From contig DATKPE010000009.1 in NCBI GenBank assembly GCA_035524335.1, positions 1-42,640 of the forward strand: 42,640 nt of DNA, written 5' to 3'. Shown here piece after piece: positions 1 through 8,272 of this stretch. The first letter of the stretch is position 1; the number at the start of each line of letters is the position of its first letter. This stretch comes from DATKPE01 sp035524335 (GTDB lineage: Bacteria > Bacteroidota > Ignavibacteria > UBA10030 > SZUA-254). Below the pieces are notes generated by a model. That model saw nothing but the letters and a program-made list of their open reading frames with translations. It searched no databases and was not told the origin of the DNA. The position numbers were made by a program, and so were the translations under genes.

Positions 1-772
1 CAAAATGATCAAGGTCCCGATCGCCCCCCAGCATCTGGACGAAATCACCGATCAGTTTGCCAAAGCCATCACGCCGAAAACCCGCGTCATCCTTGTTTCC
101 CACGTCATCAATATCACCGGACAGATCATGCCGGTGAAACAGATCTGCGAAATAGCGAAATCCCGGGGGATCGAAGTCATCGTGGACGGGGCGCATTCGT
201 TCGCCCATTTCGATTTCAAACAGAAGGATCTGGGGTGCGACTATTTCGGCACGAGCCTTCATAAATGGATGTACGCGCCGAAAGGCACCGGCCTTCTCTA
301 CGTCGGCAGGGATAAGATCGAAAAGCTCTGGCCCCTCATGGCCGCGGACAAAACGCAGGTGAAGGATATCCGCAAGTTCGAGGAGATAGGGACCCATCCG
401 GCGGCGCCGAAACTCGCCATCGGGGAGGCGATCCTCTTTCACAAGGGAATCGGCCCGGCCCGCAAGGAGGCCCGGCTCCGCTTCCTATCCCGCTACTGGA
501 TGAACAAATTGAAGGATGTGCCGAATATCAGATTTCATACCTCGTTCGACGAGCACCAGTCGTGCGGGATCGGCAATGTCGAGATCGAAGGGATCGAACC
601 CGGGCCGCTCGGCAGTTATCTCTTCGACAAACATAAGATTTATGTCACCGGCATCGTGCACGACGAATTCAAGGGGATCCGTATCACCCCGAACGTCTAT
701 ACGACGCTTCCGGAACTCGACCGCTTCTGCGATGTAATGGAGACGGTCGCCCGGAAAGGACTGCCAAAGTAA
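1..772 (+). CDS. Class V aminotransferase family protein (C-terminal part)
   Basis: PLP-dependent fold-type I enzyme of the aminotransferase class V / isopenicillin-N epimerase-like group. The reading frame is open to the left edge, so the N-terminus (probably over 100 residues in this family) lies outside the window; the first in-frame Met is at base 5. Counting from that Met, VDGAH (D61) fits the Asp that contacts the pyridine nitrogen of PLP, and SLHKW (K87) fits the Schiff-base lysine. The rest is the small C-terminal domain, ending LPK. The substrate cannot be told: members of this group act as desulfurases, epimerases or aminotransferases. A hairpin follows six bases after the stop. The family call is firm; the specific reaction is unknown. 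Confidence 0.85.
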   Translation, partial: KMIKVPIAPQHLDEITDQFAKAITPKTRVILVSHVINITGQIMPVKQICEIAKSRGIEVIVDGAHSFAHFDFKQKDLGCDYFGTSLHKWMYAPKGTGLLYVGRDKIEKLWPLMAADKTQVKDIRKFEEIGTHPAAPKLAIGEAILFHKGIGPARKEARLRFLSRYWMNKLKDVPNIRFHTSFDEHQSCGIGNVEIEGIEPGPLGSYLFDKHKIYVTGIVHDEFKGIRITPNVYTTLPELDRFCDVMETVARKGLPK

Positions 773-778
773 GAACTC

Positions 779-805
779 GTGCGGCGAAGTAATATTTCGC
801 CGCAC
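779..805 (+). terminator. Hairpin just after the aminotransferase gene, terminator-like
   Basis: A perfect 10-bp inverted repeat (arms GTGCGGCGAA and TTCGCCGCAC) with a 7-base AT-rich loop begins six bases after the TAA stop. No T-run follows, so it would be a weak intrinsic terminator or a 3'-end stabiliser rather than a canonical rho-independent terminator. Confidence 0.5.
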
Positions 806-1243
806 AATATCATACTCCGGGAGGAACTGCGTGGGAGGTGCAAAGTTCTCATACCGGCGGCGGCACCACCGCACTGCCAACCTCCGGCACCGACGTTTTT
901 TATTTCGTTCCGATTTGCGGGTGCATGTGGTATCTCATGTAAACCGAAGCGACGCTTCGCTGTATGTTCCCGGATTGGTATAATGGTGTAACTCTTCATC
1001 ATTTCTCCGGATCATCGCGTTGAGGCGTTGGTGTTGTCGATGTAACAGATCGCCCGGGAGGATTATACGGTATATATTGAATAACCCCGTTAAGGCCGGC
1101 CTGGTGAAAGAGCGGCACGAATGGCCGCGGTCGTATTGCAGATTCGAACTGGCGGATTAGCCGGCCGCAATACATTACCCTCCTTTTCCCGTACCGTTCA
1201 ATTTTGTATATTCCCGGGTATTCATCAACAGTAATCGGTTGCC
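806..1243. other. Gene-free stretch with palindrome and promoter-like element
   Basis: About 440 bases without a convincing gene. It holds a 15-bp palindrome (945-959), an extended -10 element (TGG-TATAAT, 976-984) on the + strand, and a 7-bp inverted repeat at 1133-1139/1167-1173. AT-rich sequence with TATATT (1207-1212) lies close upstream of the next gene. A minus-strand frame with a good-looking AGGAGG at its start (around 1190) encodes nothing recognisable and was not called. Confidence 0.5.
945..984 (+). promoter_or_regulatory. Extended -10 promoter with upstream palindrome
   Basis: TGG followed by a perfect TATAAT (979-984) makes an extended -10 element. No good -35 hexamer is present. 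Where the -35 should lie, the 15-bp palindrome CGAAGCG-A-CGCTTCG (945-959) is found, centred about 39 bases before the expected start site near 991. The palindrome could be an activator or repressor site. Transcripts would run toward the ferritin/VIT1 gene with a leader of about 250 bases, or form a separate small RNA. Confidence 0.4.
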
Positions 1244-2404
1244 ATGGCAAAAAATACAACTGATTTTACAGCCGGCCTCCTCAAGGCGTGGCGCGACGAA
1301 AAAATGAGCGCGGGCAACTACCGCGCACTTGCCGAAAAGGAACAGCATCCGGAACGACGGAAGATTCTCGTCCGCCTCGCAGAAGCTGAAGACCGCCATG
1401 CCGACCGGTGGGAACAGCGCCTCCGCGAGCTGGGAAGCGATCCGGGCGAATTCCATGAATCGCTCACCGAAAAAATCCAGCGGGGTGTCCTGCTGAAGAG
1501 CGATATCGTCACCGCCATCCAGATGCTCGAAAACGGGGAAGCGGAGGCCGATAAACTCTATGATATCCTCCTGAAGAACGCGCCCGCCGCGTCTGATAGG
1601 ACCGCGATTCTCGAAGCGCAGAAGGAGGAGCGCGCGCACAGTAAAATTCTTGAGGAATTCCAGACTCCCCGCCACAGCCACCCGCAGAGCCGGCTTGATC
1701 ACATCCTGCGCCATGAGAAATGGCACGTGCATGCCGGAGGCTGGATCGGTCAGGCGGTTTACGGCGTCAACGACGGGCTCGGCGCGGCGTTCGGTGTCGT
1801 CAGCGGCGTCGCCGGTGCCACCGCTGTCAAGGGGGATTGGATCCTCCTCAGCGGATTCGCCACCATGCTCGCTTCCGCCCTTTCGATGGGAAGCGGAGCA
1901 TACCTTGCCACAAAATCGGAGCGCGAAGTATACGAGGCCGAAATCGGGCGGGAAAAAAGGGAGATCGAAGAAAACCCGGAGGAGGAGAAGGAAGAACTTC
2001 AGCTTATTTATCAGCTGAAGGGATTCACGGAAGACGAGGCGAAAACTCTTGTCCGGCGACTCGCCGATCAGCCCGATCAGATGCTCAAGACCCTTGCCCA
2101 TGAGGAGCTCGGCCTTTCGGAACAGTCGTTTCCCAACGAGTGGATATCCGCCCTGAGCGCTACCATCAGCACGGCGGTCGGCGCCTCGATTCCCGTTCTC
2201 CCGTTCCTTTTCACCACCGGCATGCAGGCTCTCGTGATTTCCTTCATCATCAGCACTGCCGCCCATTTTGCCGTCGGGGCGTCGAAGGTTCTGGTGACCG
2301 GCCGTTCCTGGGTTAAAAGCGGCGCAGAGATGACCCTGATCGGCATCGGTGAAGCCGCGATCACGTACGCCATCGGCATGCTGATCGCCCCAATGCTCCA
2401 CTGA
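1244..2404 (+). CDS. Membrane-bound ferritin / VIT1-family iron exporter (MbfA-type)
   Basis: A two-part protein of 386 aa. Residues ~10-140 form a ferritin/rubrerythrin-like helical domain with the two ExxH iron-ligand motifs (E49-xx-H52 in EDRH; E129-xx-H132 in EERAH) and further acidic residues between them. Residues ~165-386 are a VIT1/CCC1 transporter domain: GVNDGLGAAFG opens the first membrane helix and about five hydrophobic segments follow, with a charged cytoplasmic insert near 220-290. This order matches MbfA of rhizobia, known to export Fe(II) from the cytoplasm under iron or acid stress; the same role is inferred here. No strong Shine-Dalgarno precedes the ATG. It probably has its own promoter, as the upstream 440 bases are gene-free. 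Confidence 0.88.
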   Translation: MAKNTTDFTAGLLKAWRDEKMSAGNYRALAEKEQHPERRKILVRLAEAEDRHADRWEQRLRELGSDPGEFHESLTEKIQRGVLLKSDIVTAIQMLENGEAEADKLYDILLKNAPAASDRTAILEAQKEERAHSKILEEFQTPRHSHPQSRLDHILRHEKWHVHAGGWIGQAVYGVNDGLGAAFGVVSGVAGATAVKGDWILLSGFATMLASALSMGSGAYLATKSEREVYEAEIGREKREIEENPEEEKEELQLIYQLKGFTEDEAKTLVRRLADQPDQMLKTLAHEELGLSEQSFPNEWISALSATISTAVGASIPVLPFLFTTGMQALVISFIISTAAHFAVGASKVLVTGRSWVKSGAEMTLIGIGEAAITYAIGMLIAPMLH

Positions 2405-2441
2405 GCACCCGCAACTGCCGCGATCGGAGTCACCACCGGTA

Positions 2442-3584
2442 ATGATCGGACATCGACAGATCGGAACAGCATCCCCCGGAGTGGAATCTTTCGGGAACCC
2501 GTTCCGGCGGATGCCGGGTCTCGTCCTGTTTTTATTCTTCGTGAGCGGCTGTACCACCTCCCTCAACCAGCCGGGTGACGGGGGTTCGGGTGGAAACGGC
2601 CGCACCTACCGCATGGGATTTTCAGGATATCCCCCCCGGTTCGATATCAATCTCGCTCTGTCCGCAATCAACATGTGGTCACAGCGCGCGGATGCCGCCA
2701 TCATGAGCTATGAACCGCCATGGGATTCCCTCCTTGCAGGAACTGCGCCGGAATCGCTCGTTGTCCATGACGAACTCAGTCTCGCGCGGTTATACAGGGC
2801 GAAGGGTCTTGCACTGTGGCTTTACCTCGATCCGGAAAACGGGCTGAACCGGACATCGGAATCGGATGCTCTTATCCGTCACGGACGAAGCATAACCGAG
2901 CCGGGGATTCAGCAGTTATACAGAAGATATTGTTATGTGGCCGACAGCATCCTGCGGCCGGATCACCTCGGCCTTGCGCTGGAGACAAATCTCATCAGGG
3001 GCGCGGCCCCGGATTCCGTCTACCGGGCGATCAGGACGGTGGTCAATGACGCGGCCGCAGATATCCGGGGCCGGGACAGCGCCGTTCTGCTGAGCGTCAG
3101 CGTCCAGGTCGATTATGCCTGGGGCAGGCTCACGGACAGCGTTTACCGCGGCGTGGAAACCGATTTCGGAGATTTTCCCTTCATTCAGGAACTCGGCCTT
3201 TCTTCCTATCCCTATCTTGCCGGCTTCACCCAGCCCGAGGATATTCCCTCCGACTATTACAGAAGACTTCTGAACGGACGAAAGATGCCGGTGATGGTCA
3301 CGGAGGGAGGCTGGACCTCGGTGTCACTCGGCGCAATTCAGTCCTCCCCCGACAAGCAGAAGAGATATCTGACACGTCAGATGACGCTCCTCGATACCGC
3401 ATCGGCGACCGCCGTCTTTCAACTGACCTTCACCGATATCGATCTCACAGCGAACCCCCCTCCGCCGGGATCGATCATCGGCCTTTTCGCCTATCTGGGA
3501 CTTGTCGATGTGAACCTCCAACCGAAGCCGGCCCTCGCCGTCTGGGATCGGACATTCCTCCGCCCGCGTCTTCGCGGACAATAA
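2442..3584 (+). CDS. Lipoprotein with glycoside-hydrolase-like TIM-barrel fold
   Basis: Predicted 380-aa lipoprotein. A hydrophobic segment follows two arginines and ends in the lipobox VSGC (Cys37 from this start), so the mature protein should be anchored to a membrane. The body shows barrel-like strands typical of clan-A glycosidases: GLALWLYLDPENG, LGLALETNL, ELGLSSYPYL and MPVMVTEGGWTS. The Glu of TEGGW near the C-terminus sits where such enzymes carry the nucleophile, and ALETN may carry the acid/base. I do not recognise the family exactly; GH53-like or related galactanase/cellulase folds are possible. The start is uncertain: 2442 keeps the basic n-region, while ATG 2511 would leave a signal peptide with no positive charge. 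A strong hairpin follows the stop. Confidence 0.6.
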   Translation: MIGHRQIGTASPGVESFGNPFRRMPGLVLFLFFVSGCTTSLNQPGDGGSGGNGRTYRMGFSGYPPRFDINLALSAINMWSQRADAAIMSYEPPWDSLLAGTAPESLVVHDELSLARLYRAKGLALWLYLDPENGLNRTSESDALIRHGRSITEPGIQQLYRRYCYVADSILRPDHLGLALETNLIRGAAPDSVYRAIRTVVNDAAADIRGRDSAVLLSVSVQVDYAWGRLTDSVYRGVETDFGDFPFIQELGLSSYPYLAGFTQPEDIPSDYYRRLLNGRKMPVMVTEGGWTSVSLGAIQSSPDKQKRYLTRQMTLLDTASATAVFQLTFTDIDLTANPPPPGSIIGLFAYLGLVDVNLQPKPALAVWDRTFLRPRLRGQ

Positions 3585-3621
3585 TAATCGCCCGTTTCTG
3601 CCCCATTCACAGGAATTGCGG

Positions 3622-3658
3622 CAGGCACGGAAAGCGTATTTGATTTTCGTGCCTGTTT
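3622..3658 (+). terminator. Intrinsic terminator-like hairpin after the lipoprotein gene
   Basis: A 12-bp stem (arms CAGGCACGGAAA and TTTTCGTGCCTG, one G-T pair) with a 10-base loop, followed by TTT. It lies 37 bases after the stop at 3584 and should end that transcript. Its right arm overlaps a possible -35 element of the next gene. Confidence 0.55.
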
Positions 3659-3667
3659 GAGTACATT
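3640..3667 (+). promoter_or_regulatory. Sigma-70-like promoter upstream of the first kinase
   Basis: TTGATT (3640-3645), 16-bp spacer, TACATT (3662-3667), about 145 bases before the kinase start. The -10 is embedded in TACATTACC, a form that recurs at several other gene heads here. It overlaps the terminator hairpin, so one of the two may be fortuitous. Confidence 0.4.
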
Positions 3668-3811
3668 ACCGGCAGATCGGTCTTTCCGTTACTTCCGAGA
3701 GCCATCAACGATGCGGGTTCTGCGAACCACGATAGTTGAGACGGTTCTTCATACCGGCGGCGTCAAAATTTCCGAGAGAACAAGCTCCCAGTCCCGCGGC
3801 AAGGTGCGTCC

Positions 3812-6574
3812 ATGATCCTCCCGCCGGGGACGATGATTTCCCATTATGAGATCCTCCGGGAGATCGGACACGGCGGTATGGGAGTGGTCTACCAGGCGCG
3901 CGATACCCGGTTGAACCGCATTGTTGCGCTGAAATTTTTACGGGCGCAGTTTCGGACCGATGCCGACCGGCTGGCCGCCGAACAGGAGGCCCGCACCATC
4001 TCTTCCCTCAATCACCCGAACATTGCAACCATTTACGGTCTTGAAATCGCCGGAGGAGAGCCGTTTCTCGTGTTTGAATATCTTCCGGGCGGATCGCTGA
4101 AGGAGCGCATCGGCCGGTCAGGTCCTCTTCCCGTCGGACGGGCTCTCGAAATCGCAGTTCAGATTACCGCCGGCCTTGCACATGCCCACGCCTGCAACGT
4201 GGTGCACCGGGATATCAAATCCGACAATATCCTCTTCGACGCGTCGGGCACCGCGAAGATCGCCGATTTCGGTTTATCCAGGATCCGTTCCCCCGGCACC
4301 GCTGACGGCGGTAGTGCAGGCGAAGGAACAGTCGCTTACGCATCGCCGGAACAGCTTCAGGGACACGACACCGATCAGCGGTCGGACATCTGGTCCCTCG
4401 GCGTTGTGATGTACGAGATGCTGACCGGCAGGCTTCCCTTCCCGGCAGACGTCGATGCGGCAGTGATGTATGCGGTGGTGACGAAGGAGCCGGCTCCGGC
4501 GACCTCCGTGCGGCCGGACGTCCCTCCCGCTCTTGCCGCCGTCATCGACAGATGCATTGAAAAGGATCCGGGGAACCGTTTCGGGACGGCATCGGAGCTT
4601 CTTTCCGGACTCCGGAATATCCGGGGTGCGCCCGGCGGGAGCAGGCTGACCGGTCCGGTCCGGTACTGGTGGGCGGCGCTGTGTGCCGGTGCCGGGCTTC
4701 TTCTCTATCTCTTCATTCCCCTCAAAACTCCGTACGCCGATGTGCCGTCGGTCGCAGTCCTCTACCTGAAAAATCTCGGCCCGGAGAGCGATGAACCGCT
4801 CTGTTACGGACTCACGCAGGATCTGATCATCGACCTCGGTAAGGCGGGGCGCATACGGGTCGCGCCGATGAAGGATATCCTGAGGTTCAGGAATTCAGCA
4901 TCGGGTCTGAAGGAGCTGGCGCGCCTCCTCGATGTGAACAATGTTCTGGAAGGGAGCGTTTTTCGCAATGACAGCCTCTTCCGGTTATCCGTTCAGCTTG
5001 TCGACGTCGCAACCCAGCGGACTCTCTGGGGTAACCGCTTCAATATGAGGATGGTCGAATTGCCGTCGGTGCAGAACGAGGTCGCACAGTCGGTTCTCAG
5101 GGCATGCGGCGTGTCGGCCCCGCCGGGAAACGTGGAACAGCCCGGGATGCAGGTGAAGTACAACGCGGAGGCCTATGAAATGTATCTGCAGGCGCGGTAT
5201 CTGTTCGAAACCAAGTCATCCCGCGATGATGTCCGCCGTGCGGAAGGACTGTACGAACAGGCCGGGGTCCTCGACACGTCGCTTGTTGCCGCGAAAATCG
5301 GACTCGGTGAACTCTGTGCGTTCACCGGAGATTACGACAAGGCTCTCAGGAACTTCACGGGTGGTCTCTCGTCGGCACAGCGTCTCCGGGACCGGGCCGG
5401 TGAGGCATCCTGCGACAGGGGCATCGGAGACCTGCATGCCGGGAGGGGGGAATATGACACCGCACTCGACCATTATTTTCGCGCGCTCGCGATTGCGCGG
5501 GAAACCGGCGATCGTTCCGGCGAGGGAAACCTGTTGAAGAGCATCGGGATCGTCTGGTGGAACCGGACCCGGTACGAAAAAGCGCTCGAATATTTCACCG
5601 AGAGTCTCCGCATATGGCAGGAGCTGGGCGATCGCGCCGGAGAGGCCCGAACGCTTCTCTCCCTCGGCACGGTCCGCTGGGGGATGTACGATTTCCGCAG
5701 GGCACTCGATGATTTTCAGGTATCCCTCGGAATCGCCTCCTCGACCGGCGACAGGGAACTCCAGGGGGACCTGCTCAACAGCATCGCCAACGTGTACGAG
5801 GGGAGAGGGGAATATCAGAATGCGCTTTCGTACTACGAACGGAGTCTTGCGATACAGCTTCAGCTGGGAAACCGCCGGGGGGAAGGGCGCGCGCTCTGCA
5901 ATATCGGTCTCATCTACCGCAACCTTGGCCGGTATGGTCCGGCGCTGGTCTATTTTGCCCGGTCGGAAAGCATCCATACGGAACTGAAAAACAAAAAAAA
6001 TCTCGGCATTGTCTGGAATAACATGGGATTGCTCTACGACGAGCAGGGGCAATATACCCTCGCTGAGCACTATCATCGCCGGAGCCTGGATGCGGCGCGT
6101 GAGACGGGGGATCGCGGAGCGGAGGCCTACCGGCTGATGACCCTCGGCGTTACTGCACTGCACAGACAAAGGATTGATACAGCCATCGGACTGTTCGGCG
6201 AGTCGAAGCGGATGTTTCTCGGCCTCGAGGACACGGTGAGCGCCCTTACGGGTTCCTCCTGGCTTGCGTTCGGACTGATGGCGGCGGGCGATCGCGGCCG
6301 TGCGCGCACGGAGGCGGTCGCCGCGGAGACGCTCCTTGTGCATGCCGGGATTCCCGACGAGCCGATTGTGGTGAAGCGGAATCTGGCACGGGTGCTGACC
6401 TGGGCGGGGAGTCCGACGGAGGGAGGCGCCTGTCTCCGGGAGGCGTATGAGGAATTGCTCCGGAGAGCGGGCACGATTACAGTCGATTCGCTCCGGAGGT
6501 CCTACTTCGATTCGGTCGGGATACACCGGGAGGTGCTCTCGATGTGGAATGATCGGAAGGAAAACAGTTTATGA
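3812..6574 (+). CDS. Ser/Thr protein kinase with TM segment, TolB-N-like domain and TPR array
   Basis: Hanks-type kinase of 920 aa. Kinase domain ~12-275: glycine loop GHGGMGVVY (19-27), Lys41, HRD (132-134) with K136 and N139, DFG (152-154), SPEQL. A transmembrane helix lies at ~286-304, then a TolB-N/FlgO-like domain (~311-420), then tetratricopeptide repeats over most of 450-870 (many NxGxxxxxxGxYxxAxxxY units). Expected topology is kinase in the cytoplasm and TPR region in the periplasm. The activation segment lacks the LTxxxSTxGT pattern shared by the kinases of the later cluster, so this is a divergent member. AAGGTG precedes the ATG; ATG 3833 is an alternative start. The stop overlaps the start of the sigma-54 activator by four bases (ATGA), so the two are translationally coupled and probably act in one pathway. 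Confidence 0.93.
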   Translation: MILPPGTMISHYEILREIGHGGMGVVYQARDTRLNRIVALKFLRAQFRTDADRLAAEQEARTISSLNHPNIATIYGLEIAGGEPFLVFEYLPGGSLKERIGRSGPLPVGRALEIAVQITAGLAHAHACNVVHRDIKSDNILFDASGTAKIADFGLSRIRSPGTADGGSAGEGTVAYASPEQLQGHDTDQRSDIWSLGVVMYEMLTGRLPFPADVDAAVMYAVVTKEPAPATSVRPDVPPALAAVIDRCIEKDPGNRFGTASELLSGLRNIRGAPGGSRLTGPVRYWWAALCAGAGLLLYLFIPLKTPYADVPSVAVLYLKNLGPESDEPLCYGLTQDLIIDLGKAGRIRVAPMKDILRFRNSASGLKELARLLDVNNVLEGSVFRNDSLFRLSVQLVDVATQRTLWGNRFNMRMVELPSVQNEVAQSVLRACGVSAPPGNVEQPGMQVKYNAEAYEMYLQARYLFETKSSRDDVRRAEGLYEQAGVLDTSLVAAKIGLGELCAFTGDYDKALRNFTGGLSSAQRLRDRAGEASCDRGIGDLHAGRGEYDTALDHYFRALAIARETGDRSGEGNLLKSIGIVWWNRTRYEKALEYFTESLRIWQELGDRAGEARTLLSLGTVRWGMYDFRRALDDFQVSLGIASSTGDRELQGDLLNSIANVYEGRGEYQNALSYYERSLAIQLQLGNRRGEGRALCNIGLIYRNLGRYGPALVYFARSESIHTELKNKKNLGIVWNNMGLLYDEQGQYTLAEHYHRRSLDAARETGDRGAEAYRLMTLGVTALHRQRIDTAIGLFGESKRMFLGLEDTVSALTGSSWLAFGLMAAGDRGRARTEAVAAETLLVHAGIPDEPIVVKRNLARVLTWAGSPTEGGACLREAYEELLRRAGTITVDSLRRSYFDSVGIHREVLSMWNDRKENSL

Positions 6575-8097
6575 AAGCTGATGATGCGGCAAACCGTTTC
6601 CCGGACGAACTCGGCGGCCTGCGTGAACTGGCGGAACTGCTCGGTTCGGGCCGGCAGGTCGAGGATGTTCTTGCGGGGATCCTGGCAATTGCCCTGCGGA
6701 CCTGCAGTGCGAAGTACGTATCGATCATGCTGTTGAATCCCGCGACACGGGAAACGATGAAGACCCTCGCCCGCCAGCAGGAAGGCGGAAGCGCCGGCAT
6801 CGACCACGTGCTCAACCAGCTGTTGGCGGGATGGATGATCGACAACAGGAGACCGCTCCGGGCCCCGTCGATCCGGGAGGGCATCGGCCTCCCCGGGGAT
6901 GACCGGGGGCATGCCTACGGTCCGATCATGTCGGTCCCGCTTATCGTCGGGGGGGAATTGACGGGGGTGCTCAATCTCGCCCGGGAATCGGGCGGCCGGG
7001 AATTTCCCGAAAGCGCACTCTGTGCGGCGGCCATCATCGCCCAGCAATCCGCGTTGTTCATCCATCAGAGGAAGATCGTCGATGGAATGTTCGAGGAGAA
7101 CAAGAGGCTGAAGCAGGTGCTGGACCGCACCTATGCGGTGGGTGATATCGTCGCGCGGAGCGAAAAGATGAAAAAGCTTCTCGGGATCCTGCCTCTGGTC
7201 GCACGCAGCAGCGCAACGGTTCTCCTGCAGGGGGAAACGGGAACGGGGAAGGAGCTGTTCGCGCGTTTCATCCATCGTGAAAGCAGTCGGGCCGGAAACC
7301 CGTTCGTGCCGATCAATTGCGCGGCCATACCCGGTAGTCTGATCGAATCCGAACTGTTCGGCCACGAGCGGGGCGCTTTCACCGGGGCGGTTTCGGCGAT
7401 GGCGGGAAAATTCGAGCTCGCCGAGAAGGGGACAATATTTCTGGACGAAATTTCCGAAATGCCCGCCGAACTGCAGGCCAAACTGCTCCGGGTCCTGGAG
7501 GAGAGAAAGCTGTTCAGGCTTGGATCGCCGGTCGAACGGGCCATCGATGTGAGGGTCATCGCCGCAACGAACAGGGATCTGGCGGAACTCGTGACAGAGA
7601 AGAAATTCCGCGAGGATCTGTTCTACCGGTTGAATGTCATGCCGGTCACCATACCCCCTCTCCGTGAACGGCGGGACGATATTCCGGCGCTTGCTCAGCA
7701 CTTTCTCGATGAATATTCCCACGGTGCACAGCAGTTTGACGACAGCGCCCTCGACGTCGTGAGCCGGGCCGAATGGCGGGGGAATGTCCGCGAGCTCCGC
7801 AACATCGTCGAGCGGATTTCACTGCTCGTCGCCTCCCCCGCAATCTCCTCCGAAGCCCTGAGGGCCGCCGGAATCATCGGCGGATCGATCGCATACGACG
7901 GTGCGGAGCATGAACGGCTTTACCGGGCGCTCATCGCGCGGCATGACGGCGGATCTGACCTGATCGAAGAAATTGAATCGCATCTGGTGGAGTTCGCGCT
8001 GAGAGATGCGGGCGGATGTGCGGCGCGTGCGGCGCGCCTTCTGGGAATCGACCGCAAGGCGCTCGAACGCCGCAGGGAGAAATACCATCTTTCCTGA
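6571..8097 (+). CDS. Sigma-54-dependent transcriptional activator (GAF, AAA+, Fis-type HTH)
   Basis: Enhancer-binding protein of 508 aa. An N-terminal GAF domain (~20-165) takes the place of a receiver domain. The AAA+ domain (~190-430) has Walker A GETGTGKE (221-228, K227), the sigma-54-contacting loop GAFTGA (268-273), Walker B FLDE (D292, E293) and an arginine-finger region. A C-terminal Fis/HTH_8 helix-turn-helix lies at ~471-508. GAFTGA shows it should open sigma-54 holoenzyme promoters. With no receiver, its input is either a GAF ligand or phosphorylation by the kinase encoded immediately upstream, with which it shares a 4-base stop/start overlap. The nearest fitting promoter is the -24/-12 site at 8206-8221, so the downstream protease is the likely target. 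Confidence 0.95.
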   Translation: MKADDAANRFPDELGGLRELAELLGSGRQVEDVLAGILAIALRTCSAKYVSIMLLNPATRETMKTLARQQEGGSAGIDHVLNQLLAGWMIDNRRPLRAPSIREGIGLPGDDRGHAYGPIMSVPLIVGGELTGVLNLARESGGREFPESALCAAAIIAQQSALFIHQRKIVDGMFEENKRLKQVLDRTYAVGDIVARSEKMKKLLGILPLVARSSATVLLQGETGTGKELFARFIHRESSRAGNPFVPINCAAIPGSLIESELFGHERGAFTGAVSAMAGKFELAEKGTIFLDEISEMPAELQAKLLRVLEERKLFRLGSPVERAIDVRVIAATNRDLAELVTEKKFREDLFYRLNVMPVTIPPLRERRDDIPALAQHFLDEYSHGAQQFDDSALDVVSRAEWRGNVRELRNIVERISLLVASPAISSEALRAAGIIGGSIAYDGAEHERLYRALIARHDGGSDLIEEIESHLVEFALRDAGGCAARAARLLGIDRKALERRREKYHLS

Positions 8098-8116
8098 AAT
8101 GGGCAATCGGTCCCGA

Positions 8117-8154
8117 CTGCCCGAAATCGACCTGCCGGCTGCCCGAAAACGGGC
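8117..8154 (+). promoter_or_regulatory. Candidate upstream activating sites for the sigma-54 activator
   Basis: CTGCCCGAAA occurs twice (8117-8126 and 8139-8148), 22 bp apart, close to two helical turns. The second copy is part of an inverted repeat GCCCG-AAAA-CGGGC (8141-8154). They lie about 85-115 bases before the predicted start site, the usual place for enhancer-binding protein sites. The dyad could instead act as a weak terminator of the activator gene, but no T-run follows. Confidence 0.5.
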
Positions 8155-8205
8155 TGAACGGAATTGCGGCCCCCCCGAATTGCAATAATATCACGGATAT
8201 CAGAA

Positions 8206-8221
8206 CGGTACGGTTCTTGCC
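8206..8221 (+). promoter_or_regulatory. Sigma-54 (-24/-12) promoter of the secreted protease
   Basis: CGGTACG-N4-TTGCC matches the TGGCACG-N4-TTGCW consensus with the essential GG (8207-8208) and GC (8219-8220) exactly 10 bases apart. Mismatches are at the first T, the C after GG, and the final W. Transcription would start near 8232, about 40 bases before the protease ATG. It lies between a sigma-54 activator gene and its putative target. Confidence 0.6.
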
Positions 8222-8272
8222 CTCTGTCAGGTATCTTCGTAGTCCGAATATTCCCGAAAGGAGGGTTGTACC

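Noticed and set aside
1133..1173. tRNA-like TTCGAA loop within GTATTGC/GCAATAC inverted repeat
   Set aside because: The stems around TTCGAA do not pair as a T-arm, and no acceptor, D or anticodon arm can be built in either direction.
999..1190. Minus-strand small frame with AGGAGG before its ATG near 1189
   Set aside because: The spacing between AGGAGG and ATG is only about three bases, the protein has no recognisable features, and no promoter supports it.
1175..2605. Long minus-strand open frame (476 codons) opposite the ferritin/VIT1 gene
   Set aside because: It is antisense to a clear gene with intact motifs; its translation is low-complexity Arg/Gly-rich and shows no family. The same holds for long antisense frames at 5216-6526, 7931-9229, 15731-16801, 29266-30984, 31204-32631 and 40741-41913, which are normal in GC-rich DNA.
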